Below are positions 43,971-52,981 of a stretch of 64,000 nt of DNA, one piece after another. The DNA is from Desulforhopalus sp. (lineage in GTDB: Bacteria; Desulfobacterota; Desulfobulbia; Desulfobulbales; Desulfocapsaceae), in contig JAOTRX010000005.1 of the NCBI GenBank assembly GCA_030247675.1, positions 310,001-374,000 on the forward strand, written 5' to 3'. The stretch's first letter is position 1, and every line of letters begins with the position of its first letter. The notes under the pieces are model-generated. The model was not told the DNA's origin. It did not search any database and saw only the letters and a list, made by a program, of their open reading frames with translations. The translations under genes and the position numbers were made by a program.

Positions 43971-45413
43971 CTATTTTCCTGTACTGAGATTTGACAGCAT
44001 ATCCATCTGCTGGGTCAGATACGAGCTCTGGGAATTAAGGCTGCTCACCAGCAGCTCCATGGCATTGAACTGTGCCCGGATACGAGCCTCAATTTTCTCC
44101 ATCATCGGTTCCTTCTGAGCTATCTGCAAATCAAGATTTTCTACTACACTGTCGTATCGATCTCGTTTCGTGGCATACATACCCTCAGTTGAGGAGGTTA
44201 TCTCCAGCAGTTGGGTATTGAATTTTTTCATAACTCCGTCAATCGCTTCCTCACCAGCCAACAGCTTCACGACATCGTCGAACTTTGATTGCAGAGCTGT
44301 CTCTAACTTAGCGCTATTTTGCAGGAGTGTCCCGTCTGCCTGGGTGGAAAGCCCTATTTCACTGAGAATTTGCAGAGTACCACTCCCAGCAACTGCCTCG
44401 CTGAGGGTTGACTGAAGTTTGCGTTTAACATCATTGACCGTCGCATCCCCTCGCAGATAATCGGCCAGGGAGTCTTCTTTGGTATCTGTGTCACTTGTTG
44501 TATCAGTCGTATCATCAGCAGTTTCGGTCTTTACTTCATAACCGGAGGCTATCCACTCCATAACGGCATTGTAACTTGATACAAAAGTCGAAATTTTTTC
44601 CTTGAGTGCCTCAGTATCCGCAACGACATTCAGGTTGGTAGTCGCGTATACCGGGGGATCGTCACCTGTGGCCGGGGTTATAATCTCACTTACTTTGTTA
44701 AGATTGAGTGTCACTCCGGAGATCACCCCAGTGAGGGTATTGCTGTTGCTGACCACCTCGATACCATCAATATAGGCTATAGCCTTCTGAGCAGGACGAA
44801 CTGTTTCATCCAGATCGATGGCGGCGTTTTGAGCATTGCGTAAATCATAGGTAAGATTAAAGCTTGTAGCAGCATCCTTGCCGGTAAGGACCAGATGGTA
44901 ATTTCCACCGTCCTTGCCATCATTGATAATTGAGGCGGTGACCCCGGTCTTATCTGTAAGCGAGTTGATCGAGGCAGCCAACCCCTGGAGAGAGTTATTG
45001 CTGCTGTCTACCACCACCGCCAAATCACCTATTGCAAAGTATCCAGTGCCGAGTACTGCGGCAGAGTCGGAATCGAAACCAGAAGTGACGGTTTTTTGAA
45101 CCTGGGCGAGTTGCGTCACGGCGACATTATAGCTGCCAATACCAGCACCGTTGGAAGTCCCGCTGATTGCTTCCTCGGAACTTAACTGAACCTTGGTAGT
45201 CCTCACTCTGCTGGTGACACTTAAATCACGCGCCGCATCGCGAAGACTGCCAAGCTTGCTGTTCAGTTGTGCGTAGGCTTTAAGGCGGATGGATTCACTT
45301 TCTTTTTTCGCCTCAAGCCGGTCAATCGGCTTTCGCTCAATCGCCATCAAACTCTTGACGAGATCTTCTGTGGGCAGACCTGTGGCAAGGCCACCAAAAC
45401 TTATCTCTGCCAT
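43971..45413 (-). CDS. fliD: Filament cap protein FliD (HAP2)
   Basis: A 480-residue cap protein. N-terminal ISFGGLATGLPTEDLVKSLMAIERKPIDRLEAKK and C-terminal RIRAQFNAMELLVSSLNSQSSYLTQQM are family marks. A Thr/Asp-rich stretch (TADDTTDTTSDTDTKED) interrupts the middle. It folds flagellin at the filament tip. GAGGAG is present upstream of the ATG. Confidence 0.95.
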   Translation of the reverse strand: MAEISFGGLATGLPTEDLVKSLMAIERKPIDRLEAKKESESIRLKAYAQLNSKLGSLRDAARDLSVTSRVRTTKVQLSSEEAISGTSNGAGIGSYNVAVTQLAQVQKTVTSGFDSDSAAVLGTGYFAIGDLAVVVDSSNNSLQGLAASINSLTDKTGVTASIINDGKDGGNYHLVLTGKDAATSFNLTYDLRNAQNAAIDLDETVRPAQKAIAYIDGIEVVSNSNTLTGVISGVTLNLNKVSEIITPATGDDPPVYATTNLNVVADTEALKEKISTFVSSYNAVMEWIASGYEVKTETADDTTDTTSDTDTKEDSLADYLRGDATVNDVKRKLQSTLSEAVAGSGTLQILSEIGLSTQADGTLLQNSAKLETALQSKFDDVVKLLAGEEAIDGVMKKFNTQLLEITSSTEGMYATKRDRYDSVVENLDLQIAQKEPMMEKIEARIRAQFNAMELLVSSLNSQSSYLTQQMDMLSNLSTGK

Positions 45414-45472
45414 ATCCTACTCCTCGGCTGATTGTGGTGACTAACGTATTGTAATTCGAAACTTAAATTGAT

Positions 45473-45832
45473 TCAGCGAACGGTGTCGACGATCTGCCCG
45501 CGCAATTCAGCCAAACTGGCTCTCACCCCAAGAATTTCTTCGGCGGGAACCTGGCGGATAACCTCGTCCGTTTGTGAATCGACAATTTTTACAACCAGCT
45601 CATCAAACTCCTGGCTTTTTTCAAAGCGCACGGAGTACAAACCATCCTCGGTGATGGACTTTATCTGGTTGAGCAATTCTTCCGGCTGGATATTCTTCTT
45701 GGTGGATGAACCACCAGATTCCAGCTCTGGTTGACCTTTTTTTAACTGTTTGCGACCGGCATCAACATATTCAGCCGCTTTTGGCAGCTGCTGCGTCGGA
45801 GTGCCCGTGGTGTTAATGGCTTCAACTTGCAT
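45473..45832 (-). CDS. flaG: FlaG family protein
   Basis: A 119-residue protein with a C-terminal FlaG domain (YSVRFEKSQEFDELVVKIVDSQTDEVIRQVPAEEILGVRASLAEL). FlaG affects filament length in several bacteria. AAGGAGAAC lies before the ATG. It lies between fliC and fliD on the same strand. Confidence 0.9.
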   Translation of the reverse strand: MQVEAINTTGTPTQQLPKAAEYVDAGRKQLKKGQPELESGGSSTKKNIQPEELLNQIKSITEDGLYSVRFEKSQEFDELVVKIVDSQTDEVIRQVPAEEILGVRASLAELRGQIVDTVR

Positions 45833-45882
45833 AGCGTTCTCCTTGAAGGGAATTCCCCCTCATCATTCACTTTAACTATCAG

Positions 45883-45909
45883 CCGGGGGCTGAAACTTCC
45901 AGCCCCCGG
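45883..45909 (-). terminator. Hairpin after fliC
   Basis: Perfect GC-rich 10-bp arms CCGGGGGCTG and CAGCCCCCGG around seven bases, 14 bases past the fliC stop. No clear T-run, so it may protect the fliC 3' end or weaken readthrough into flaG rather than fully stop it. Confidence 0.55.
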
Positions 45910-45923
45910 GTTGAATTAGGGGA

Positions 45924-47450
45924 TTATCCCAAGAGAGACAGGGCAAGCTGCGGTGCCTGGTTGGCTTGTGCCAGGATGGAGACACCAGCCTGTTGCAGAA
46001 TATTCATTTTTGTCATCGCTGAGGTTTCCATTGCTATGTCAGCATCGAGAATCCGCGAGCGAGCAGCAGAAAGGTTTTCGGCAACGTTGTTCAGGTTACC
46101 AATGGTGGATTCAAAACGATTCTGAATCGCGCCGAGGCCACCTCGGATGATGTCAACATCCTCAAGAGCAGCATCAATACTGGCAATAGCTGAAACCGCA
46201 TCCGCGCGAGTAGCAACCGAGATCTGGTCAACAGTTACTGTTGCGATCGAGGCAACCTCATCCACACCACCAGACAAGGCAATCGTTCCAGCGGCACTTG
46301 CAGCAGTCGTTCCGCCAAAATCAACTAAGGCCTGCGCTTCTACAGCACTTGCCGAAGTCATGGCTTCAACGAGGGCAGCCAACTCTGCACCCGTGTCGGC
46401 AGCAGCAGACGTCAGAGCCGCAGTAATGGTGATCGTGCTACCGGACACAGCAACAGTGGTTCCATCATCAACACCGCCAGACAGAGCGAGGGTTTCGGCA
46501 GCACTTGCGGCACCCGACCCAGCAAAAGTCACCAATGCTTGTGCCTGCAAAGCACTAGCGGTTGTCAAGGCAGAAACAACAGCGGCCAGTTCCGCAGAAG
46601 TATCGGTGGCAGCCGCAGTCAGATCAGCGGTGATAGTAATGGTGGTACTTCCGGCCGTGTCGGTAGCTACTGCAACAGTCGTAGCAGCGCTCGCACCTCC
46701 AGCAACGACCTCAACAGTAATGTTATTCCCTGCGGCTCCGACATCAACTGCCGTCACAGACAGTGACCCACCAGTAGTATTCGCTGCCTGAACACCAGCA
46801 AGACTGGCATCGTCAACAACAACTACTGAAATGTCATTGCCGGCCACACCGGCGGTCTGAGCTGTTGCCGTCAACGAACCGGCAACGTTGCTTGCGGACG
46901 CAGCGGTTACTGATACCACAGCAGCCTGAGTCTCACCCAAAGCGGCAGACCGGGCACTATTGATTGAAAAAGAAATAGTCTGGCTTGTACCGGCGTTGGC
47001 ACCAACCTGGAAGGTTGCATTGGTCATCGTACCGTCAATAACTGCTTTGCCGTTGAACTCGGTAGTTTGAGCAATACGGTCCAGCTCGTTCTTGAGTTGT
47101 GAAACCTCATCGTTGAGAGATGTACGATCGCTGTCGGTGTTTGTGTCGTTGGCAGATTGAACGGCCAGCTCACGGATACGCTGCAGGATGTTGGTGCTTT
47201 CCTGGAGTGCACCTTCAGCAGTTTGCGCCAGAGAAATACCATCGTTGGCATTTCGTGCAGCCTGATTCAAACCACGAATCTGGGCAGTCATACGGTCGGA
47301 AATAGCAAGACCAGCGGCATCGTCCTTGGCGCTGTTGATTCGCAGACCAGACGACAAACGCTGCATTGATTTATTGAGGCTAGCTTGAGAAGTTCCCAGG
47401 TTACGTTGGGCGTTGAGAGATGCTACGTTGGTATTAATTGTTAAGGCCAT
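45924..47450 (-). CDS. fliC: Flagellin
   Basis: A 508-residue filament subunit. The D0/D1 ends are conserved ([91 protein letters not shown]). The exposed centre (about 180-400) is Ala/Thr/Val-rich and built of repeats: two units of about 70 residues (257-330 and 331-398) and two shorter GxAGNxI motifs (191-249). Ser/Thr there are possible glycosylation sites given the nearby sugar cluster. GGAGG lies 7 bases before the ATG, within a CsrA-suited leader; a sigma-28-type promoter is at 47625-47652. Confidence 0.98.
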   Translation of the reverse strand: MALTINTNVASLNAQRNLGTSQASLNKSMQRLSSGLRINSAKDDAAGLAISDRMTAQIRGLNQAARNANDGISLAQTAEGALQESTNILQRIRELAVQSANDTNTDSDRTSLNDEVSQLKNELDRIAQTTEFNGKAVIDGTMTNATFQVGANAGTSQTISFSINSARSAALGETQAAVVSVTAASASNVAGSLTATAQTAGVAGNDISVVVVDDASLAGVQAANTTGGSLSVTAVDVGAAGNNITVEVVAGGASAATTVAVATDTAGSTTITITADLTAAATDTSAELAAVVSALTTASALQAQALVTFAGSGAASAAETLALSGGVDDGTTVAVSGSTITITAALTSAAADTGAELAALVEAMTSASAVEAQALVDFGGTTAASAAGTIALSGGVDEVASIATVTVDQISVATRADAVSAIASIDAALEDVDIIRGGLGAIQNRFESTIGNLNNVAENLSAARSRILDADIAMETSAMTKMNILQQAGVSILAQANQAPQLALSLLG

Positions 47451-47457
47451 GATAAAT

Positions 47458-47554
47458 CCTCCATGAATTTTTAAAGTGGGCGTCCTTGCCCTGTTTAAAC
47501 ATTTTTAAAGCGTGTTTTTGGGTATGGTATTTTTTCTGTCGCTCCTCCTCCTCT
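47458..47554 (-). promoter_or_regulatory. GGA-rich fliC leader, likely CsrA target
   Basis: On the minus strand the leader has AGAGGAGGAGGAG (47542-47554) and, at the ribosome site, ATGGAGGAT with GGAGG at 47458-47462. CsrA binds GGA motifs, and in Bacillus one of two sites in the flagellin leader overlaps the Shine-Dalgarno, as here. csrA and fliW are 5 kb away. Confidence 0.5.
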
Positions 47555-47624
47555 TGCAGTTGTTATTAAGATTACCGTTCGTTGATGCAATATCTGCCTT
47601 TTTGTACTTTTGCTTTCAATTCAC

Positions 47625-47652
47625 TCATCGGCAGAGCAAATGAAAACCTTTA
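47625..47652 (-). promoter_or_regulatory. Sigma-28-type promoter for fliC
   Basis: On the minus strand TAAAGGTT, 12 bases, GCCGATGA, each box one base from the FliA consensus. The start would be near 47617, giving a leader of about 165 bases. It overlaps the first codons of the divergent small ORF at 47640. Confidence 0.72.
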
Positions 47653-47999
47653 ATAAAAAATTCGTTATTTTTTCTCTGGGAAGGAAGTATTTTAATATTT
47701 TTTTAGTAAATCAGAGAGTTATCCGGATTGAAAAAAATACTATCTCTATTCAGCTTGACTCCACATCCCCGTTGTCTGACACGCCCCCTGCCAAAATAAA
47801 ACTGAGCTGTACAACTAGCCTGCGCAAAGGAAAGGTATGCCCCAGCAGACTAAAAACAGCTCTCTTGATATTTCTGTTAAAATTTGAGAGAACTTGCACA
47901 CAGGAAAAGGACTTCGACTGCAATCAAGACGACCTCGCCCTGTCTTTGTTTTTGCTCGACATACGACACCGTCTGCACAAACAGCATGGAAGAGAATAG
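47640..47999 (+). CDS. Hypothetical small ORF between fliC and maf-like gene
   Basis: A 119-residue frame from ATG 47640 (a TTG lies 10 codons earlier). It is basic and AT-rich in codon use; no family recognised and no membrane segment certain. No good ribosome site is visible, and its first codons overlap the fliC promoter. It ends 29 bases before the Maf-like gene. It may be a real small gene or a chance frame. Confidence 0.35.
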   Translation: MKTFNKKFVIFSLGRKYFNIFLVNQRVIRIEKNTISIQLDSTSPLSDTPPAKIKLSCTTSLRKGKVCPSRLKTALLIFLLKFERTCTQEKDFDCNQDDLALSLFLLDIRHRLHKQHGRE

Positions 48000-48028
48000 A
48001 TATCAACATAATTTAACAGAGAAATATT

Positions 48029-50140
48029 ATGTCAACGCCACTTGAAGGACAAGAAATAGCAAAGGAATCTGCTGCCAATACCAGCAACCCTCAAATCAGC
48101 TTAAGTATTCTCCCCGATTCCTTTAGAAACGACATGTTTGAAGACAATATGGCGTATTTTCGAGAATCCCAAGCTGCCATTTTTAACTCTATGGTCCATC
48201 ACACAAGCAAGGAATACAGGCTTTGCAGCAACCCGGATGGCAGCCCGAATATCATCGAAATGAAGAGCAAAATGCCGCTTTACCGGGCATATACTATGGA
48301 AAACATTCTTAAATTTATCCAAACAAGTATCAACAGCATGCCATGCAACGCCTTGATCATTGACACCTTTATCGGTGGGCTCGATGAAATTTGGAAAAAA
48401 AACAATCCAATTCAGTATGGAATGGTCTCAAAGCTGTACAATGAGGGAATATTTAAAGATTTGGCACTTTCCGCAAAAGACCTTTCACCTTTAAAAGGCT
48501 TCAACAATGATTACATGCCCTTTATTCGTCTTTACGGAATCGGCCTGGGCTATCACATCACCGAGCTGATTAAATCCAAGAATATCAGCTTCATGACCAT
48601 CTACGAACCGCATCCGGACTTATTTTATACCTCGCTTTTTACCGTTCCATGGAGGCTAATTTTTAAATATTTCGACACCAAGGGCAAAGGACTCAATCTT
48701 GTTTTAGGAGGAACGCCGGAAAATGCAGTGCGGAGCAACACAGTTTTTATCAACCAGAGACTTGGACCACTCACCACCCTTTTCTATCGCCTCAACCACC
48801 TTTCTTCCAGCCAATCCAAAGAACTCATAAGAATTGAGCCTCAAGCAGATGCCATCGAAAGGTCTCAATCTGATGCAGGATGGTACGAAGATCAACGGCT
48901 TGGATTCTACCTGAGCGCTAGAAATATTAGAAAAGAAAACAAGTTTTACTCCGGCAAAAAGACGAAGCTCTTTTTCCGGGCATTTATTGTCGGGGCCGGC
49001 CCCTCTCTAAACGAAACGTTACAGTATATCAAGACACACCAGCAAGATGCAGTGATAGTTTCCTGTGGTTCAGCAATTACCCCGCTTCTCAGGGCAGGTA
49101 TTGTTCCGGATTACGAGGTCGTGCAAGAGCGTGTCTGGCAGTTTGAGAAACACGAGGAAAAACATGATCTTGATTTGGTGAAAAAGATAACCCTGCTAAA
49201 ACTTAATGTCGTTAGCCCAAGGATTGACAGGTTCTATAAAGACACCTTAGTGTTTCAGAAATACCGGGACCCGGGTTCGTCGCTGCTGGAGGGGAATTAC
49301 CCTGTCACTACAGCAGTTAATCCAACTGTTACCAATGCGGGCATTTCCATGTGTGCGGCCCTCGGTGCCGATGAGGTCTATCTGTTCGGCGTAGATTACG
49401 GTGCGCCCAAAGATAGTGAGAAGATGCACGCAGACAATACAATATATGATGATACAAATATCGACGACAGTGTGGAGTCAAAAACACATTTTGATTTACC
49501 GGGCAATCTGGGTGCCCAGATTAAAACCGATACTGTCTTGTCGTGGTCACATCACACAACGGAAATGAAAATTGCGGAGTTCCCAAAGATACAATGGATC
49601 AACGTCGGCGAGGGAGCTTTTATAAAAGGGGCTGCGCCACTGGCACCGGAAAACCTTCCGGTAAAATTTAAGAAAAAAATAGATAAGAAGAACCTGCTTA
49701 ATGAAATTTCCGCATGCTTTAACAACAAGTATTCTTCCAGCACCGTTCTCAACCGCTTAAAAACAACGCAAATGCAGCAAATTGATGAATACTTTCGGGC
49801 ATTATCGGGCTTCACCATTGCTACCCCTCAAACCAGGGATGAAATCACTAATGTCCTGACGCTCTTATATAAAGCCGTGAATACTGGAAAAGAAAAAACA
49901 GGATATCTCCCGTCATCGCTTCTCCCCTATGGCTTTATTCAATTCATCAATAATGTTTATATCCAGTGCTCCTTAGCAAAGACCGATAAATCAGCGGTGG
50001 AATTTTTTAGAAAGGCGATGATAATCCTTGAAGATTATATCGCAAATATTGCGGCTGATTTGAAGAAAATCATGCAATATCTTGAGCTTGACGAAGAAAT
50101 TGATTTGATCGAAACCTGGTATTACAGCGCAAAGGTATAG
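48029..50140 (+). CDS. Motility accessory factor (Maf/DUF115), likely flagellin glycosyltransferase
   Basis: A 703-residue protein with the DUF115 (6-hydroxymethylpterin pyrophosphokinase MptE-like) core: AFIVGAGPSLNETLQYIKTHQQDAVIVSCGSAITPLLRAGIVPDYEVVQER, about residues 320-370, and later TVTNAGISMCAALGADEVYLFGVDYG. Maf proteins are needed for flagellin modification with pseudaminic or legionaminic acid and are thought to be the transferases. It lies between fliC and the nonulosonic acid cluster, which fits that role well. No other glycosyltransferase is seen nearby. Confidence 0.9.
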   Translation: MSTPLEGQEIAKESAANTSNPQISLSILPDSFRNDMFEDNMAYFRESQAAIFNSMVHHTSKEYRLCSNPDGSPNIIEMKSKMPLYRAYTMENILKFIQTSINSMPCNALIIDTFIGGLDEIWKKNNPIQYGMVSKLYNEGIFKDLALSAKDLSPLKGFNNDYMPFIRLYGIGLGYHITELIKSKNISFMTIYEPHPDLFYTSLFTVPWRLIFKYFDTKGKGLNLVLGGTPENAVRSNTVFINQRLGPLTTLFYRLNHLSSSQSKELIRIEPQADAIERSQSDAGWYEDQRLGFYLSARNIRKENKFYSGKKTKLFFRAFIVGAGPSLNETLQYIKTHQQDAVIVSCGSAITPLLRAGIVPDYEVVQERVWQFEKHEEKHDLDLVKKITLLKLNVVSPRIDRFYKDTLVFQKYRDPGSSLLEGNYPVTTAVNPTVTNAGISMCAALGADEVYLFGVDYGAPKDSEKMHADNTIYDDTNIDDSVESKTHFDLPGNLGAQIKTDTVLSWSHHTTEMKIAEFPKIQWINVGEGAFIKGAAPLAPENLPVKFKKKIDKKNLLNEISACFNNKYSSSTVLNRLKTTQMQQIDEYFRALSGFTIATPQTRDEITNVLTLLYKAVNTGKEKTGYLPSSLLPYGFIQFINNVYIQCSLAKTDKSAVEFFRKAMIILEDYIANIAADLKKIMQYLELDEEIDLIETWYYSAKV

Positions 50141-50163
50141 GTTTTTGAATTTCCGTGAGAGCC

Positions 50164-50195
50164 GACCAGTTGCTCCCGAGCTTTTCCGGTCTTTT
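50164..50195 (+). terminator. Weak terminator-like hairpin after the Maf gene
   Basis: GACC..GCTC / GAGC..GGTC with an internal loop, followed by TTTT. It lies in the gap between convergent genes. Confidence 0.3.
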
Positions 50196-50241
50196 AAAGG
50201 GGATACAGTTTCCTATGAGTTATTGAACACACAAGGGCTTA

Positions 50242-51282
50242 TTACATATCAATTACACCCAGCTTAACCGGTGTATTAATTTTTACGCCGGTATTCAATC
50301 TCTTCCCGATAATGGCGTCCAAATATCTCGGCTCAAGCCCAAGACCGGGTCGTACGCTCCGCACCGCATCGGCCGTGATCACCTCTCCAGCCTGCAAATC
50401 CTTAACAAAATAAAGCGATCTCCTATATTTGACGTTCCCTTGCTCGCTTGATTTGCAACCATAATCCACTTTCCCGAGGGCCTGCCACGCCGTCTTCGTG
50501 TCTCGGCACAAAGCCGCCAGTTCATCGGGCTCTATGGAAAAACTGTCGTCCGGGCCTCCACCTTTACGATCAAGCGTAAAGTGTTTTTCGATGATTGACG
50601 CACCTAAAGCCGCAGCTGCAATGGCCGTGGCGTTACCGAGAGTGTGATCGGAAAGTCCGGTCACCACGCCAAAACTCTTCGCCATGTCCGGGATGGTGAG
50701 CAAATTATAGTCTTCGGCCGGTGCGGGATAGCCACTGACGCAATGCAGTAGTGCAAGGTCCTGACAGCCACCGTTACGTGCAACATCAATGGCATCTTGA
50801 ATCTCCGCAGGACTTGCCATACCCGTTGAGATGATCATGGGCTTGCCGGTGCTCGCTACATATCTGATCAGCGGCAAATCAACCACCTCAAAGGATGCGA
50901 TTTTGTATGCGGGTGCATTCAGATTTTCCAATAAATCAACGGCAGTATTATCAAAGGGCGTGCTGAAAACAGTGATCCCAAGCTTGCGTGCATGCTCGAA
51001 CAATGGTGCATGCCATTCCCAGGGTGTATGGGCTTCTTCATATAACTGATACAGTGTCTTGCCATCCCACAAACCACCATGAATTTGGAACTCCTCAGCA
51101 TCGCAGTTCAGGGTAATGGTGTCGGGACGATATGTCTGTAACTTGACCGAATCGGCCCCCGACTTTTTAGCCGCCTCAATAATCCTGAAGGCGTTTTCAA
51201 TATTGCCGTTATGGTTGGCTGACATCTCCGCAATAATATAAGGTTGGCACCCTGTACCGATTTCGCGATTGTCAATTTTCAT
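50242..51282 (-). CDS. pseI: Pseudaminic acid synthase PseI (NeuB family)
   Basis: A 346-residue NeuB-type enzyme that condenses the 6-deoxy-diacetamido hexose with phosphoenolpyruvate to make the nine-carbon acid. A TIM barrel (YIIAEMSANHNGN ... GADSVKLQTYRPDTIT ... GLSDHTLGNATAIAAAALGASIIEKHFTLDRKGGGPDDSFS) is followed by a C-terminal SAF domain (RSLYFVKDLQAGEVITADAVRSVRPGLGL..). The KLQTY and HFTLDR forms are nearer PseI than sialic acid synthases. The start is the ATG at 51282, overlapping the upstream gene by 11 bases. Last gene of the cluster. Confidence 0.9.
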   Translation of the reverse strand: MKIDNREIGTGCQPYIIAEMSANHNGNIENAFRIIEAAKKSGADSVKLQTYRPDTITLNCDAEEFQIHGGLWDGKTLYQLYEEAHTPWEWHAPLFEHARKLGITVFSTPFDNTAVDLLENLNAPAYKIASFEVVDLPLIRYVASTGKPMIISTGMASPAEIQDAIDVARNGGCQDLALLHCVSGYPAPAEDYNLLTIPDMAKSFGVVTGLSDHTLGNATAIAAAALGASIIEKHFTLDRKGGGPDDSFSIEPDELAALCRDTKTAWQALGKVDYGCKSSEQGNVKYRRSLYFVKDLQAGEVITADAVRSVRPGLGLEPRYLDAIIGKRLNTGVKINTPVKLGVIDM

Positions 51283-52036
51283 AGTCAACTTCTTCACCTT
51301 TTTGAATATCGTTGCTAACCGCTCTAGCCGAACGCCGGCCTGAGCGCATCACTTCACCAGCAGCGGGGCCAAGATTAAAAATGAGATCCAAAGCACTTGC
51401 GAATGGTATGAAAGGAGCAAATCGCTGGCTGTACACTGGATGCTCATATACATGAATCAAAACCTCAATGCCACGCCTCTCAAATGAATGTTTATCCTCA
51501 ACAAGGTAGCTTTCAGCACCAGCAGGTGACAGATAACAATCCGCACCGACACATTCACAAAGGGCAGCAACATGCTCACCTCGCTCACCACCAACCCCTA
51601 ATTTGCTGGCTCTAACCATCTCTGTCGTAACACCAAGCCTCTCAGCCATCCAGGAAATGAGGGCGCAGTTAAGTTCTACCAAGCGATTCGTGCGGGCAGC
51701 AGTTTGCAAAATAGTCACGACCTCATCAAAGGTATTTTGAAAATATGCAGCCTTCGCGTAGTTGGTTCGGAGAGATTTAGCCATCTTAACAGTAAACGAT
51801 TGGTCAACCAACTCACATTCCGCTATTGCCTGACCGAGCCGACCAGAGGTCTTCACTGGCACTGTGAGGAATTCCAGCCCATTTTGGGTGCGGATGCGGT
51901 TGCGTTGCTGCCAGGATTGCTTTGAGAATCCAACATCATCGAGAACAATAAACAAATCAACCTGATCCGCTAAGTCAAACCAACCCACCCATGGGAGAAA
52001 GGTTGGCTGCGCAATGGCAAGTTTCTTGTGACTCAT
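51272..52036 (-). CDS. WbqC-like family protein
   Basis: A 254-residue protein of the WbqC-like family, beginning LAIAQPTFLPWVGWFDLADQVDLFIVLDDVGFSKQSWQQRNRIRTQNG. The family is found in surface polysaccharide and flagellar sugar clusters, but its reaction is not settled to my knowledge. It overlaps pseI by 11 bases, so a role in making or altering the same sugar is likely. Confidence 0.88.
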   Translation of the reverse strand: MSHKKLAIAQPTFLPWVGWFDLADQVDLFIVLDDVGFSKQSWQQRNRIRTQNGLEFLTVPVKTSGRLGQAIAECELVDQSFTVKMAKSLRTNYAKAAYFQNTFDEVVTILQTAARTNRLVELNCALISWMAERLGVTTEMVRASKLGVGGERGEHVAALCECVGADCYLSPAGAESYLVEDKHSFERRGIEVLIHVYEHPVYSQRFAPFIPFASALDLIFNLGPAAGEVMRSGRRSARAVSNDIQKGEEVDYEN

Positions 52037-52075
52037 GCAGTACCTCGATCAATTATTACTCTTTGATATAATTCA

Positions 52076-52981
52076 TCATTCCATCACTGCCATGCCAAAG
52101 CCGCTCCGACCGTAGCCGTTGCCGCAATAAAGCATAATCTTCTGTCCCTTATGATGGAATACGTACGGATAACAAACCATTTCAGAATCCCAGCCTTCGG
52201 ACGAAACTTGAATTGTTAAGTTGTCGTCCTTCCTTATGAAATGATACCCATCGGCTGACTCGGCGTACCCCATGCGATAGCCGCCACTATTCATGGCATA
52301 ACAGTGCCACATTTTATAGATACCATCCTCTTTGATAACTGACGCCCTGGAAACCCGGCTCTCATCCCTGGATTTGTAGTCAACACTAACGATGCCCCTG
52401 CGTACCCAGGTTATACCATCGGTGGACTCAGCATATTTTATATTGTACCGGGGCAACTCTGGTGTCTGCCATTCGTCGGCTGAATCGTACCACATTCTCC
52501 ACACATTGTTTTCTATGAGAATGCATGAAATTACCAATATCTGGTAAGGCTCTGCATCGGTTCTATCAATAATCGGAGCTCTCGAATAGCGGTGGAAGGA
52601 ACCTCCGTCATCGCTGCTGATTGCCAAGCCGGACACCTCGGCTGCCCGCACGAGCGAGCCTTTATTCCAACCGAAATAGTAGAGGTACTTCTGTCCGAGA
52701 TGGTTAACAATCCACGTTGGCGAAACGCCGTTATCGTCGAATGCCCCGAGACTCCCGAGCTCCAACACCGGTTTAGGCGATATCTTCAATATCTTTTGAG
52801 GGTCGTTGATATCGATTTCAACATATCCCGTAAGGGACCGGTTGAATTTGTCGCGGCCTGAAAAATATATCCTATACAGATCACCACTTATGTGGTCGGC
52901 GACGGGAAGCATCGCATGTGTCATGACCCATTCATACTGTCCTTCCGGCTTGAAGATGAGGCCCTTTTTAACCCATTTCAT
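52076..52981 (-). CDS. Beta-propeller glycosidase-like protein
   Basis: A 301-residue protein with repeated W/Y-rich strands typical of five-bladed propellers (GH43/GH32/GH130-like): YRIYFSGRDKFNRS, GVSPTWIVNHLGQKYLYYFGWN, WRMWYDSADEW, YKMWHCYAMNSGGYRMGYAESADG, SEMVCYPYVFHHKGQKIMLYCGNGYGRSGFGMAV. No signal peptide, so it acts in the cytoplasm, if it is an enzyme. It overlaps the PseG-like gene by 4 bases. Role in the sugar pathway unknown. Confidence 0.75.
   Translation of the reverse strand: MKWVKKGLIFKPEGQYEWVMTHAMLPVADHISGDLYRIYFSGRDKFNRSLTGYVEIDINDPQKILKISPKPVLELGSLGAFDDNGVSPTWIVNHLGQKYLYYFGWNKGSLVRAAEVSGLAISSDDGGSFHRYSRAPIIDRTDAEPYQILVISCILIENNVWRMWYDSADEWQTPELPRYNIKYAESTDGITWVRRGIVSVDYKSRDESRVSRASVIKEDGIYKMWHCYAMNSGGYRMGYAESADGYHFIRKDDNLTIQVSSEGWDSEMVCYPYVFHHKGQKIMLYCGNGYGRSGFGMAVME

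Noticed and set aside
46147..46791. 214-codon plus-strand ORF opposite fliC
   Set aside because: Antisense shadow of the Ala/Thr-rich flagellin repeats; its Ala/Ser-rich composition comes from the repeat codons.
47580..47600. GGCAGATATTGC on the minus strand as a sigma-54 promoter for fliC
   Set aside because: GG and GC are eight bases apart rather than ten, and a much better sigma-28-type promoter lies upstream.
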